Below, in pieces: positions 48,240 through 61,800 of a stretch of 64,000 nucleotides of DNA. Under the pieces are notes generated by a model, which did not search any database, was not told the origin of the DNA, and saw nothing but the letters and a program-made list of their open reading frames with translations. Each line of letters starts with the position of its first letter. Position 1 is the stretch's first letter. Source of the stretch: Arctopsyche grandis (Eukaryota; Arthropoda; Insecta; Trichoptera; Hydropsychidae). A program made the translations under genes and the position numbers. Location of the stretch: contig NC_135356.1 in the NCBI RefSeq assembly GCF_051622035.1, forward strand, positions 248,001 to 312,000, given 5' to 3'.

Positions 48240-49362
48240 CAGTCCCTGGTCAGTGAAATGGGGACAACGCGCAAATTTCACGTATTCTATATTTAATGGT
48301 GTATTATCAGAAATACGGTAACGAATTTAAAACAAATTGGTATTTTTGTTGTTACATAGTTTATTGAAAATAAAAATATATAAAAAAAACAATACATAAG
48401 TTAATATTTAGAGATGCCACCGTTATTTTTAAGGCAAAGAGATACTCTTTTAGGCATGCTCTCAATGCAAGCTGTGATGGTATTTTTAATATCAGAGTCT
48501 CCCTGCCACACTGACAGGATATTTTCTTTCAGGGTGGTTAAATTAGAACATGGAAGTTTATTTACTTTAGATTTTAGAATGTGCCAAACGTTTTCAATTG
48601 GATTTAAGTCGGGAGAATTACCAGGCCAGGGAAGAAGTGGAATTTGGTGATCGGACATAAATTTTTTAATTGATTTAGCTGTATGGCAAGAAGCATTGTC
48701 TTGAATGAAGTGCCATCTATCGCCATTATTTATTTTAGTTTGCATTGAGGGTAAAAAAGTATCTTTTAAGACCTTTAGGTACTGCTCTTTGTTCATGGAA
48801 CCGTTCACAAAATAGAGGGGACCCGGACCTTCGACGCTAATTGAAGCCCACACCATGATTGATGGGGGATGTTTAGTAGTTTTTATAGTGCATCCTTCTT
48901 TATACCTTTCTTCGACCCTTCTTCGAACGTATAGATGATCTTCCTTTGTTATACGAATAGAAGATTCATCCGAAAAGTGTACCTTGAAATTTGCATACAT
49001 ATTAACTATTTTTCTTATATACAATAATTTCACAATAATCTTATTTATAATAAAATTACCGTTTTCCATTCTTCCAGAGTAAAGTGCCGATGTTGTTTAG
49101 CCCAATTAAGACGTGATTTTATCATTCGTTTGGTCAAAATTGGCTTTTTCGCCGGTCGCCTTGTGCTAAGCCCGATTTCTTTGAGGCGTCGTTGAATTGT
49201 TTTGGCCGATATATAAATTTGATCGTTTTTTAATGTGTCTCGAATCATTTTATTTGTGGCAAAGCGATTCCTGGTTACCAGTCTGACGATCTTTCGATCC
49301 ACACGTGAACCAAATTTTCGTTCACTGCCACAATGACCGCGCATGTCAGTCATGGGATCGAC
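48240..49362 (-). mobile_element. Tc1-like transposon, 5' truncated
   Basis: The 3' terminus CAGTCCCTGGTCAGTGAAAT starts at 48240 after a TA dinucleotide. The other end is missing: the coding sequence stops being recognisable at 49353 and the inverted-repeat arm begins at 49363. Confidence 0.8.
48401..49353 (-). CDS. Tc1-family DDE transposase with a small intron
   Basis: Cut-and-paste transposase. Two coding segments, 49060-49353 and 48401-48984, are separated by a 75-bp GT-AG interval (48985-49059). Joining is phase 0 and restores the family sequence EEWKTVHFSDES. The N-terminal segment holds the second helix-turn-helix (TIQRRLKEIGLSTRRP). The catalytic triad is complete: Asp in HFSDESS, Asp in HFIQDNASCHTA, Glu in SPDLNPIENVW, with 34 residues between the last two (DD34E). 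The frame is open to the stop at 48401-48403. The first DNA-binding helix is missing because the element is truncated, so it is unlikely to be active as it stands. Without splicing the frame would shift. Confidence 0.85.
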
Positions 49363-49887
49363 GACACGTCAATTCGGTTTTATCCTCGATTTATTAAGGA
49401 GTAGATGGCGAGCCGGGGAGTTTCTCGGCGCCTCTCGCCTCTCGCCTCTCGCCTGTGCCCCTTTATGGCGGGGGCTGTGGATGAGTACTGGCTGGCTGGC
49501 TGCAGCTGGTCACTGGTCACTGGTCACTGGTCACTGGTCAGGCAAGGTAGACCAGCCACGCCAAGACCGTCTCGGCTTGACGGCGGATGGCGGGCGTCAG
49601 GTTTGACAGAAGAGCGCGCCCGTAAGAGCCCAAAACACGGCCATGTGGGTTTTTTGGCTCGGACAATATTCTTGAATATATATTATTTGGTTTGATTTTT
49701 AAATGCTTTTTATTATTACGAAATTATGTTCACAATACATCTTATATCTACATATTTTAATAGCTACTAATCTACTGATCATTTTATATTTTGCAATTTT
49801 ATTTTATTTGGTTAGTAATCATAGTATTATATTATTCTAATGTTAATGCACAGCATAATAGGAGAAAGAGCTCAAAAACCTATTTAC

Positions 49888-50015
<128 letters not shown>

Positions 50016-50347
50016 ATATAGATGACATATAGAAAATGTTTTACAATGTAACACAGATAAACGAATAATGTTACCGACGATTTATTTATGTAGATGAGAT
50101 GTAACAAGTTCATTATAAAATGACGAATTCACTTTTAGATACCGTCCATATTAAAGATGAAGCCGATGGCATAATCATCGCTGTTGTACAAAACATGCAG
50201 AATGAATCTCCGGCAACGTCCCATTGGCTCCGAAGCTGAGAAAACAAAACGACCTTCTTTTTTACATATAATTACTATTGTAACAAGTGAACATAAATAA
50301 AGGATCCTCTTAGTGTTAGTACACAATCAGTGTTTTCGTAGACCTCC

Positions 50348-50368
50348 CCGCGGTACATTTACCGCGGT
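50348..50368. repeat. Short GC-rich hairpin
   Basis: CCGCGGTACATTTACCGCGG lies eight bases beyond the right end of the inverted-repeat element: an 8-bp stem (CCGCGGTA/TACCGCGG-like) with a small loop. Confidence 0.7.
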
Positions 50369-50608
50369 GAATTAAGATTAAATTTTGATTTGACATTCGA
50401 ACTGTCAAAGTGAAATGAACGCAAAAGCGATTGCCATGCGAACCTTCTCGAATGCGAGCGATGCGAACGTCAGATGGGCTGACAGATACCCGCGAACTCC
50501 TCGCGAAGACCACAAACAACGGCCACCAGGGCCTTTGGCTCGAACATATGTATAGTCGATAATAATAAAAATTTCGTAAATAAAAAGTATTTGAGAATAT
50601 TTTTGTTT

Positions 50609-50818
50609 GTGTGACCAATTTTAAATTTTTGGGTGTGACCAGTTTTCTCGTGACCAGTTTCAGCGTGTGACCAGTTTTCTCGTGACCAGTTTTAGCGTGT
50701 GACCAGTTTTAGCGTGTGACTAGTTTTCTCGTGACCAGTTTTAGCGTGACGGATGATCACGAGTGACCGATCTAGAGCGACCAGTTGTCCTGTGACAGGT
50801 TCACATTTGACTAGTAAT
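50609..50818. repeat. Minisatellite (GTGACCAGTTTT...) joined to a MITE end
   Basis: About eight tandem units of 15-18 bp, alternating GTGACCAGTTTTCTC and GTGACCAGTTTTAGCGT, cover 50609-50745. They lead into GTGACCGATCTAGAGCGACC and TGACTAGTAAT, the terminus of the MITE at 21420-21551. The units match that MITE's core. Confidence 0.8.
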
Positions 50819-51207
50819 CACCGAACCGATGAAACAACCGATGTATCGATGCATTGTCAACAGGTTAATGTTTTTCGTTACGAATTAAGGGGTTAAGTTT
50901 TTGAAAGGTTTTGGGGTTTTTTTTAATCCGCGTCGCGAAACCAGCAAGAACGAATTTTTTTTAGCAATCTTACTGGAGTACCAGCGTATTTTTCGAAATC
51001 TTCATCGCGTTTGGACGCACCCCTTTAATGGGTGGTGAATTTTGCTAGTTTTTTTTCAATAATACTTAAATCCACATGTAAGTGGTCGTACGCCAAAAAT
51101 TGTGCTTATTTTGTCCTGTTATGACATGATAGAATAATTATGGTGACATTTTTTAGATATCATTTCAGTGCAGCCCCGCCACTAAAAATTATCACGAGCC
51201 GCCACTG

Positions 51208-51796
<589 letters not shown>

Positions 51797-51844
51797 TTAA
51801 TTCTTAGATAGCATCTTCCTTTACAAAATTCTAAATAATCATAT

Positions 51845-52013
51845 TGTGGCGGCTCGCTATACGACATGGTCGAGTTTGGTTACCTTCCTGCGAGTGGGGA
51901 CCAACTCGGCTGGGTTCGGAGAGCGGCTACTCGCTCTGCCTTCAGCTGTCATAAATAAAACACGTGCATTAGCATGCCAGTCGTCTCATTCATTCATCCC
52001 CCATAATATCAAC
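51845..52013 (+). repeat. Solo-LTR-like repeat, copy 2
   Basis: TTGTGGCGGCTCGCTATACG through CATCCCCCATAATA, matching the inverted copy at 27027-27200 and containing ATAAATAAAACACGTGCATT. Confidence 0.55.
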
Positions 52014-52061
52014 TGTGCACCCCTTTTGGGCAAAATTATTTTTAAAATTCCAAGGTCTTCC

Positions 52062-52140
52062 TCCTCACGTTCAAAAGATACATTCTATAATATATCCCCT
52101 CTTTTCATACGAACTACGCGAAAAATACCTTTTTCAGACG
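52062..52140 (+). repeat. Dispersed repeat, copy 2
   Basis: Contains CCTCCTCACGTTCAAAAGAT and TTCATACGAACTACGCG. It is the inverted relative of 4040-4112. Confidence 0.6.
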
Positions 52141-54431
52141 GTCCTGTTTACATTTTAATAAAGTTTTGAATGACCTTGATATATTTTCCTATACATTTAT
52201 TTCCAGGAAAAGATTAGGTGATTTGTTGTTGCATTAGTTTCATAGTCTCATGTATATTGTTATTATTTCATAGTTATTAAGTATTTTGTTTAATTTCGAC
52301 TGCCATTTATTCATAAGATTGTTAAAATTCATGGTAATTTAGGTCTGTTTGTTTATATGTGTTTTATTAAATAATTGTATGACTATTTTTAGCTAAATAA
52401 ATAAATAAAAAATGAAATGCAGAGATCGGCGAACAAGTTGCTTTTGTCCAAAAAAATGGTTCCTTTTTATTTTTTGCTCTTTTGCTTTGTAGGACAACGC
52501 CTTAATGAAAATCGTTGAATGTTTATGTTCATACCAAGTAACTTTGATCTGACTCCACATCCCTGATATAATCAGCAAACAATGTCTTTCAAGGAAAGTG
52601 TACCGGCTACTTCTTCACAGTTCACTTTGGATCAATCCAAGCTGAACACACTGAAAACATCTGTAATTACAATAATTCTAATTATAATAATAACAATACA
52701 TAGCTAAATGTTTTTTTTTAAATATTACAAATATTTTATGCAAAGTATCCACATATACATATGTGATAGGGGGAAGGGGGCGAAATAATAATAACAACGG
52801 TGACAATGAAATTAAAATTTATTTCATTTTGCAAAAAGTGCAACTATATATAATTTAATCGTTAATTACAGATACAAAAATGGCATAAAAATTGAGAATA
52901 CACATACATACACACTATATGGCCGCATACGTTACAATAAATGTGATAAATTTGGTCGTCATTTTTACGTACAATTAATCACTGATAGTATACACAACTT
53001 CCAATCAATCACATTCAACATAAACATACACAAATATAGATATATACGTATACGTAGGTATGTGTTATTTAAAAATCTAAAAAATTAAGCTTCTTTCTAA
53101 AGCACCAATAACTATAATGAAATTATACACTTCTCATTATCGATACGAATATTATGGCAAATATTATATCGGATATTTCCTATAATCAGATCACATAATC
53201 ACTTGAGAAATACTTACAAAAATAAATATAATTTTTTTGTAGGTACGTTAACTTATATCTAAAAAAAATAAACAATTCATATGAACAATGCCTTTGATTC
53301 TCCGTTCAATTAGTTTCAATTGTAACGAACCCTGTCATAGATAGGCCAGCTCCTAGGCGATAGATCGAATTATATGTGACAGCTCTTGGAGCAGGCCTAC
53401 ATATTTCAGACAATATGCAGATTTTCAACACAACAAATGTATACATAACTACATATAATACATATTTGTAGGACAGTCAGTGTTATGAAAAATTGTACCC
53501 GTAAAAGGAAAATTTTGATTTTAAATAAAGTCTACATAATTCATCCGAGATTCTTCTATCTTTGGCATATATATTATTTTTAATACACGATAAAGTAGAG
53601 GGTTTCAAACTTGTCGGATCAACTCACTTTAACTTATATGTAAATTGTGGCGAATCTTCCAAGTAATAATAAAAATGAGCCTTTTCTAATCCCCAATTGA
53701 GCCGGCGAACACATTCAAAGAACATTTGTTCCCAAAAGCAAGCCAAGTTTGAACGTTTGTTCAAAAATAAAATTTAAATTACATTTGAATAATGATTGCA
53801 AAATGTTGGTCTTACTTACTACCTCGTAAAGGCCACGTATTATATAATGAGATAAATTTATAAACTAATGATTCAAGTATTGCTTCTCAAAGAGCCGACA
53901 CACATAATTTGAAAACCTCTACAATATACAGGTCAATTTATTTCACTGTGCATTTTACATACAATATACACATACATACATATATATATTTTGAACTTTT
54001 TTATATTGCTGATATGAATTAAGCACTAGCTTGGCATAAAGGTATAAAATTTTTTTTTGTTAAAAACGTTAGAAAAACGGCCAAAAGTAAATCATATTGG
54101 TTACAAACACACATCAAAATTGTTATATTACACTGGTTTATTGCAAATTAAATTCTTGTCATCTTCAATATTGAGACATGGAATGAAGTACGTGTACATA
54201 AACAAAATACATTCAATATATTTATTGGAAAATAAGTCACCTACTCAACTTTGGTACCCTATCAGTAAATAAAGTACAAAAAATTAGGTATATTCATATA
54301 TATGGACATAAACATTACATTACATTGTAGGTGCAAACAAACAAGTGTTTGCATTTGATAAATGCATACGTACGCATTGGGATTTTACCAATTCTGAGCT
54401 ATGCCGGAACTTAAGTCAAAATTTATTTTTC

Positions 54432-54462
<31 letters not shown>

Positions 54463-54990
54463 GTGCAGTGACGGATTCTTGATCACCACCATCGGAACAT
54501 GTACCGTCTATGACTAGAGAGCGGTGACTTTACTGTTGTAAAATAACTATTACTATTATACTATATGCATACATTCATACGGTACGTAAATTCAAACTTA
54601 TGTACTTCTGAAATAGACGCGTCTATTCTCCATCTAAATCTGTCACGGTGTCTCATTTTCGTTACCCATTTTTTTTATTATTTTAATCTCCAGATTCGCC
54701 GCTGCACTCGTGTCAACAATTTCGATCAACACACACACACACACACATACAAAAGTGTAAATAAAAGTCAAATAATAGATCACATATGCTCAGCGTTTGT
54801 ACGTAAATTTCTACACACACAAAAAAAACACGTACAGTTTCCAAATACATCTGGTGAAAAAGAAAAACTATTCTAATGCGAAAACTGTACGAAGACAACA
54901 CAATCGAATGCAAAACTATAATACTTTGGAAAGAATCAACGTCTATACATTAAAATAGATAATTTAACTAATATATATATATATATACAC
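52141..54990. other. AT-rich intergenic; no gene seen
   Basis: Contains (CA)n at 54432-54460 and a shorter (CA)n at 54730-54747. No protein domain or element terminus is recognised. Confidence 0.6.
54432..54460. repeat. (CA)n microsatellite
   Basis: About 14 CA units. Confidence 0.9.
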
Positions 54991-56600
54991 CAGCAGTCAC
55001 ATAAAACGCTTGTGAATTTTACGACTTCGAGGCAATAATAGGATTATCCCTTTATGTGTAGGGTTTTTAACGAACAAATATTTTAAATATGATTGTTTTC
55101 AAAGATTTGAGTTCAGTTTAGTGTGGATTTTCGAGGATAAAGCATCAAATTCGAATTTTAACACGTCAACATGACAAAACGCGCTCAGTTATCATTGGAG
55201 AAGAGCGTAAAAATCACGACATTAGCGAGTTCAGGGTTTTCCTTTCGGTCAATTTCCAAGAAAATGGGATGTTCTACATCGACTGTTTCGAGAATACTGA
55301 AAAAAAAAAAAGAGAATCTGGAAGTTTTGAACATAAGAAGGAGACCGGACTGAAAAGACGCACATCAAAGAGGCAAGACGGTGTAATAACCAGATTATCT
55401 TTACAGCAGCGATTCAAAACTGCTGTAGAAATAAGAACAGATGTATCGTCACAATTTTCCATGGAAATCAGCGACTCAACAGTAAGAAGGCGACTCAGAG
55501 AAGCTGGACTGACTCTACGGTCGGAAAGCTGCAAAAAAAACTACTACTAACCAAGAGAATGAAAAACAATCGATTGGAATGAGCGAAAGCACGTGAAAAT
55601 TGGAGTCCATCAGATTGGCAACGAGTGATATTTTCCGACGAATCAAAATTTAACCTCTATAGTCCTGATGGTTTTCCGTACGTCCGAAGAAAAGTTGGCG
55701 AAAGGTATAATGAAAATTGTATCCTTAAAACTGTTAAGCATCCTCCAAGTCAAATGGTCTGGGGATACTTTTCGTACCATAGTATTGGACAATTGGAGTT
55801 TCTACAAGGTGTCATCGATGGAAAAAGATATAAAAAATCTTTAGAAAAAAGCTTCGTCCCATCGATGGAAAACCACCTTTCATATTCCGATGATATATAA
55901 TCTTTCAAGATGACTCTACCCCTTGTCATCGAGCTAAATTGTGAGTATTCATTTTATTTGATAGCATTGAATATAAATTACAAAATTTCAATAAAAAAAC
56001 TGGAATTTTTTTTTTACTTTTTTTAGGCTCGGGACTATTTACAAGAAATGGGTGTAAAGACACTACCATGGCCTGGCAATAGTCCCGATTTAAATCCAAT
56101 CGAAAATTTAAGGATGTGTATCAAGTACAGGATACAGAAGAACAATGTTACTACTTTTAAATCGTTGAAAGAAATAATAGAAAATATATGGTACGAAGAC
56201 TTCACAATCGAAAATTTAAAAACTTTAGTAGATTCTATGTCAAACCGAATAAAAGAAGTTATAAAATCGAAAGGAGCCGCTACAAAATATTAATTTATTT
56301 TTTATAATTTGTAGATAATAATCTGTGACTGTAATAAAATTAAAAATGTATATGTATAGTGTTATTTTCATTTCAAATTTCATTTAACCATGAAGTCAAC
56401 GCACGGTCGTAAAATCTGCCCTCCATTAAATTTGTCCCCAACTCATTTTTATGACCTTTTTTTTCACTTTTGGTGTTACAAGAATGCACTATGGTACAAA
56501 CTATCATTTAAATGACTTTCGGTTTTGGTTTTATATAAGATTACCGAAATTTCACGCAAAAGCATGTTTCGCTTTAGCGTTCCGTTTTATGTGACTGCTG
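54991..56600 (+). mobile_element. Second Tc1-like transposon, full length but decayed
   Basis: The inverted ends CAGCAGTCACATAAAACG are at 54991 and 56600. Both sides run into TA-rich sequence, consistent with TA targeting. Its transposase differs clearly from the one at 48401-49353, so it is a separate family. Confidence 0.85.
55171..56293 (+). pseudogene. Tc1-like transposase, frameshifted
   Basis: The start MTKRAQLSLEKSVKITTLAS opens the first helix-turn-helix (SFRSISKKMGCSTSTVSRIL). The frame shifts near 55350 to RRTSKRQDGVITRLSLQQRF and the second helix-turn-helix (STVRRRLREAGLTLRS). It shifts again near 55545 and there is a stop near 55580. The first Asp is in VIFSDESKFNL. The second is in FQDDSTPCHRAK, reached after another shift near 55900. 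The Glu is in SPDLNPIEN. An 86-bp GT-AG interval (55941-56026) sits between the second Asp and the Glu. The C-terminus is intact to TAA at 56291-56293. Several lesions make it inactive. Confidence 0.85.
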
Positions 56601-56601
56601 T

Positions 56602-56605
<4 letters not shown>

Positions 56606-56651
<46 letters not shown>

Positions 56652-56661
56652 CGTAACATAT

Positions 56662-56730
<69 letters not shown>

Positions 56731-56740
56731 CGTAACATAT

Positions 56741-56826
<86 letters not shown>
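56606..56826. repeat. (TA)n cluster with GATCGTAACATATTATAT units
   Basis: Three TA runs are separated by two copies of GATCGTAACATATTATAT. An inverted copy (ATATAATATGTTACGATC) closes the block at about 56830-56846. Confidence 0.85.
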
Positions 56827-56832
<6 letters not shown>

Positions 56833-56846
56833 ATATGTTACGATCA

Positions 56847-58020
56847 ATATTGTACTAATCACAGGAAATCGTTATTTTCTAAACTACGATGCAACAGAAA
56901 TCAGCGCGAAAATAACTTCAAACGAAAAATGCAAAGCGTATTCCGAAACATACAAATTGAAATCATATTCTTTATACATTCGACAACAACAATTAAAATG
57001 ATAATATAAAAATTTGCATATTAATGCGTAAATCTTTACATAGCGCACACGGTGAATGCACAATCGATTTATACTAATATTTAATATAATATGTGAAATC
57101 GGATTCCAGCTATCAGCTGATCTGTATATATATTTATTTATGTATATATACTTTACTCAGTGGAATCGATGCATCGTTTATATCCAAAATACCGGATCCC
57201 ATATATTTCAATCCAGTCTCCGTGACGAGCCAGAATGTTAAATTACAGAAAACGCAAATATCGGAAGGCAAAGATCGAAAATGGAAAGATCTTAAGTCGA
57301 AAAATCAAAAAAAAGGGTACATACTCACTTAATTTGATCTTTCGACTTAAGATCTTTCGATTTTCGATCTTTGCCTTCCGATATTTGTGTTTTCTGTAAT
57401 TTAACATTCTGGCTCGTCACGTAGACCCACTTCAATCACATACATACACTCATAGGATACGAGTGTCAGCTTTCATTACAAACATACATATACATATAAT
57501 CGGCAATCGGATGGAATCACCACGCTTTTGAGAAAATGATTTCTCATAATGAACACTCATAATCGGCCGGTAAGATCGGGTAAGGTATTCGGATATGAAT
57601 CGATGCTAATGTGATGGTATCTCTATCTAATACTCTAACTCTATCGTCATATTTTTTTTGATCACGTCAGGTTGGAGTGGAAGCAATTAGTAGCTTGAAA
57701 ATGAACACTTTAATTTAAAAGTATATAGCATTTTTGAAGATAATATCACCCAGATGAGACCTGCTGATTAACATTTTTTTCATGATCTTTTAGACTGTGG
57801 TTTGGTTCCAAACAGGATGCAATACAACTGAATAAATGCACACTGAAGTCATCTGAAGACATTGATTGATTGAAAAGTGTGCTATTTCTTTCGAGAGAAA
57901 GAGTGATTGTATAATCATTGACCTCAAACTATGCAAAATTTTAAGTATTGAGCTCGCCCGAGTGATATCATGTTCAAAGCAACTACTTTCTAAGCAAAAT
58001 GCTATACTTAATAGTTTGGT
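56847..58020. other. Intergenic downstream of the PSD gene; no gene seen
   Basis: Contains the palindromic element at 57221-57421 and otherwise AT-rich sequence. Some of it may be PSD 3' UTR. Confidence 0.6.
57221..57421. mobile_element. Palindromic (foldback) element, 201 bp
   Basis: The left arm 57221-57303, starting CGTGACGAGCCAGAATG, and the right arm 57340-57421 are inverted copies with only a few mismatches over 82 bp. A 36-bp spacer separates them. The transcript would fold into one long hairpin. Confidence 0.85.
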
Positions 58021-58026
58021 TTTATT
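58021..58026 (-). terminator. Candidate PSD poly(A) signal
   Basis: Minus-strand AATAAA about 400 nt past the PSD stop codon. Position is the only support. Confidence 0.3.
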
Positions 58027-58424
58027 ATTTGATATTTACTTCTCGGATGAAAATGTTCGTTTTCATGTAATTGCTTCCGCCACATTCTGTATATTGTATG
58101 CAATTATTTGCAGTAATTATTCCTTTCTGAAACAATTCATTTATATAATTAATGATTCAAACTTACATTTAGAACAGTTATTGTGTTCAATTACATAAAA
58201 AAAGGCAATATGGAGCTTCGCACGACTGGCTAACATTACAATGTTTGATTGATTCCGAAATAAGAGGCAACAGTGCCGAGTGCTGAATCTCCACAGTGCC
58301 TCGATACTTGAAACGAGGGGAAATTTCAAAAAGAATAAATTTCTTTTTCAATGCAAATAATATTAGCGATGAAAAATAAAATGAAGAAGAATTGAAAAAA
58401 ATAAATTTGAGATTGATGACAATG

Positions 58425-58802
58425 TCACTTAGTGAAACTGTCGATGTTAGAAAATGATGTGGCGTTGCATTCGTGACACTCGTAAGCCCCATAGCTGCCG
58501 TTTGCGTCGACCTTCTTCAGCGTTCCGAACTTGGATCCGAGTTTTACCCTGTCGTTGATATTGTACGAGAAGTGGAATGTTTCCGGAGCTTCGAAAATAA
58601 GCACGATGGTGGAGCCCATGGTGAACAGGCCCATCTCTTCGCCTTTGACGAGGCCATACGGCGAATTGAATACCACGTGATCACCCGTGTTCTTCTTCGA
58701 CTTGTTGGTGTTCAAATCGGGATCCTTGTGCACTATTATCGATCCCACATTAGTAGCTCCTGTTCAACATACATATTGTACGTACATAAAACTCAATCAC
58801 AA

Positions 58803-58881
<79 letters not shown>

Positions 58882-61800
58882 TATATATACACAGGGGGGT
58901 GTTCTTACCGACAGCAGTGTAACTAAAAAATCCGTGTTTCCAACGACCTGAATAGACGACTCTCTCGTTCAACGATAGTAAGCTCGGAAACCATTTGACC
59001 AGTTTTGGGGCAACAGACAGCAGCTGACCGTGAAAGTGTGAACGTTTCAATACGGTCCAGTTGCACGGGGAATGAAACCTGAATGAACACACATATTATT
59101 ATATACGTAATTTGAAAACGTACATGAAAAGCACTTATTATAGGTGTATATAGTGATATAGTACCTGTGATAGTCGCCGGGAGCCAAATACAAAACGCAA
59201 TGATAAAGTCGGGTTGAAATTCCAGTGTCGGTTTTCGTTTTTATAGTCATCGGATTGTAGCCAAGGAAATTGTTCACGTAATAGTCGATGCCCTTCACCT
59301 GTTTTGTATTTATTCGTTTAATGAGCATTGGATGTAAATTTTTTATTGAAATATTATCAACTTTCATTTGAATGCTAGCCCTTATTTTTGTGACATTCCG
59401 CTGATATATGTTTGTATCGCGTTTTCATCATAAACAATACAAAATGGTATCATTGGCCACAAACGATTGACGACAACGTGATACAAAAATATATCATAGA
59501 AAGAGTTTGCGCAGTCGTAAATCATATACATATGTACCAGTGGCCAGTAAGCGTTGTGCACCCAACATAATACAAATATATATGAGTCAGCGGCCGCCAT
59601 GGATTATTTTTAATGAATGTGGTTTTATTCCAAAAATATGATTATCCTAAAAATGTAATTATATTTCTATATTATGATTTTAGCTCTAAAATTTTAGTTT
59701 TTATACCGAAAATGTGATTTTATCTTAAGAATAACTATATCTCGAAAATGTGCAACCGTTTGAAACAAATGTTAACTCTCTATGGAGCGTAGCCACACGC
59801 AAATTGAATCTTTCATTGAAATTAACACACAGGATACCGTGCGCACAAATTGTGCGTTTGAAAAACTTCCTTTGGCTACAGTGTGCACAAATTTGTGCGT
59901 TGCGTCACTCCTACTTCATATAAAGAAAAAACACGTTGAACCTTATATTTCTTGTAATGTATTCATATCGGGGCTTAGTAAAAGATGTCGTTGGTGATAT
60001 TTAACTAAAATAATTTAAAAAAAGTCGATATTGAAAAATCCAGAAGGTTAGAAACTGGACTATAGCAAATGTACCAAATATTTCTTTAAATTTACAAAAT
60101 ATTTCTTTGGTTATGCTGAAGATGTCTCAAATTTTATTTTATTTAACTAAAGCGTATAGGAGGTTTGTAAAAATAATAGAACAGATCGTCATCCACCTTC
60201 TCAGAGGTTCGAAACCAGCGAAAATTTCGTTAGTGTACGAATTTCATATTGTGTTTAAATAACGTGTGTGTGTGTGTGTAAATAATAAAAAAATATGTAA
60301 TACTATCAAAAACCATAAAGTGAGTTTATCGAAAGGAAACTTTTAAATAAATATTGTGTAAATATCTACCAATCAATCAAATGTGAATATCTACATAAGG
60401 GGTGCAGTTTGCTGGGTGAATGCTTTTTTTGTGTTTTAGTTGAATAAATATGTTTGATTTTTTTTATATTCATGTTCTGAAGAAAATATCACCATTGTTT
60501 ATTATGTGCCCTTTTATATTTCTTCGGTAATTTATTGCCTACACTTGACTCCTGGTTACTAACCACTGCATTAGGTAATAAACACATTTTGGGGGGACCT
60601 TTTTTTTTCTCACATCTGTTTTATGTTCCTCTTAGATTTTGCAGATGTCCTAAAATTCTCTCACTGATATTGTTATTTATGACACAATTCGAAGAAAGAG
60701 GATTAACCTTGTTGGATGTCGGCAATTTCAAAGCGCATATGGAATTGCATCTGACTGCATTGTATTTATAGGTTTCAAATAACGACATTTGTTGTTTTTG
60801 TTACACAAAGGTTCACTGCTGTTAGAATTTTTTTGTTTATTTATAAAATATGTATATTTGCCATATTTATACACATTTTAATTATTTATTTTATTAGTAC
60901 GCGACTCACAGTTTGACTTTTACTGATTTTACAATTACGAAATTTTAAGATAGTCCATACGAAACTGCATTTCAAATTTTACTTTTATACGTTTACTGGT
61001 AAAAGAGATATGACATTTTAAACAGTTACAGTTTTATGCAAAGATTAGCGCCAATTCTCACCGCCGCACGCCTGTTTCTTTAGCAATAGCCCGTGGTATC
61101 CTATGTGTTAATAAGACGAATGATCTAAAATATAGATATAGTTATGTACGTAAATTTATACAAAATTAAAAAACAGCAATCACCACAGTTTGAAAAATAC
61201 TGATCCAATCATTTATTCAGTTGAAGACAACTGTAAAGAAGCTTTATTCAAATTTCCAATTTAATTGAATGAAAGGTTTAGGAGTAATATTTAATTTCCG
61301 TTACTTATCGAAACAAACAAAGACGCTTATAAAGAGTTTTCGGAAAATTCACGCGGTCTACAATGAGTCAACTTTCATTGTAACAAAATTTATAAATATA
61401 GAAATAAAAATGACTTCGTTACCTTATTTTAAAAGGGTTCTAACTGTAAGTTAGAACCTTTTCAAAGTAAAGTAACGAGAGATATGTATGTAAATAATAT
61501 AAAAATATAGTCAGCCGAACCTGTTTTATTTGCTTTCCAAACAAATTTCCACAATAAACGACAGTGCCGTCACAAGGAATCACGAGACATCCGGAAGGAT
61601 CGATATTTCTAGCGTTTCTCGTAAGTCGCCTTAAAGACAACAATCACAAATTACAACATCGAATCGAAAACACAATCGCACATTCAAAAATACATAACAC
61701 CAATTAATTACCTGGTGAAAAACGACGACAGCGATGTGTAACATTTCAAAGGATACTCAATTTCCCTTATATTTACACTAAAACATTTACAATAGACGAT

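Noticed and set aside
48401-49069. A single long ORF beginning MENGNFIINK as the true start of the Tc1 transposase
   Set aside because: The first ~29 codons read through the predicted intron in another frame. The family sequence continues from the upstream segment after removing 48985-49059.
61777-61777. An acceptor TTTTAG at 61778 as the start of a short PSD exon
   Set aside because: The frame upstream to 61838 stays open and matches the family (LHLPVVIRVYVF... before VNIREIEYP), and its acceptor joins the exon at 63035-63095 in phase.
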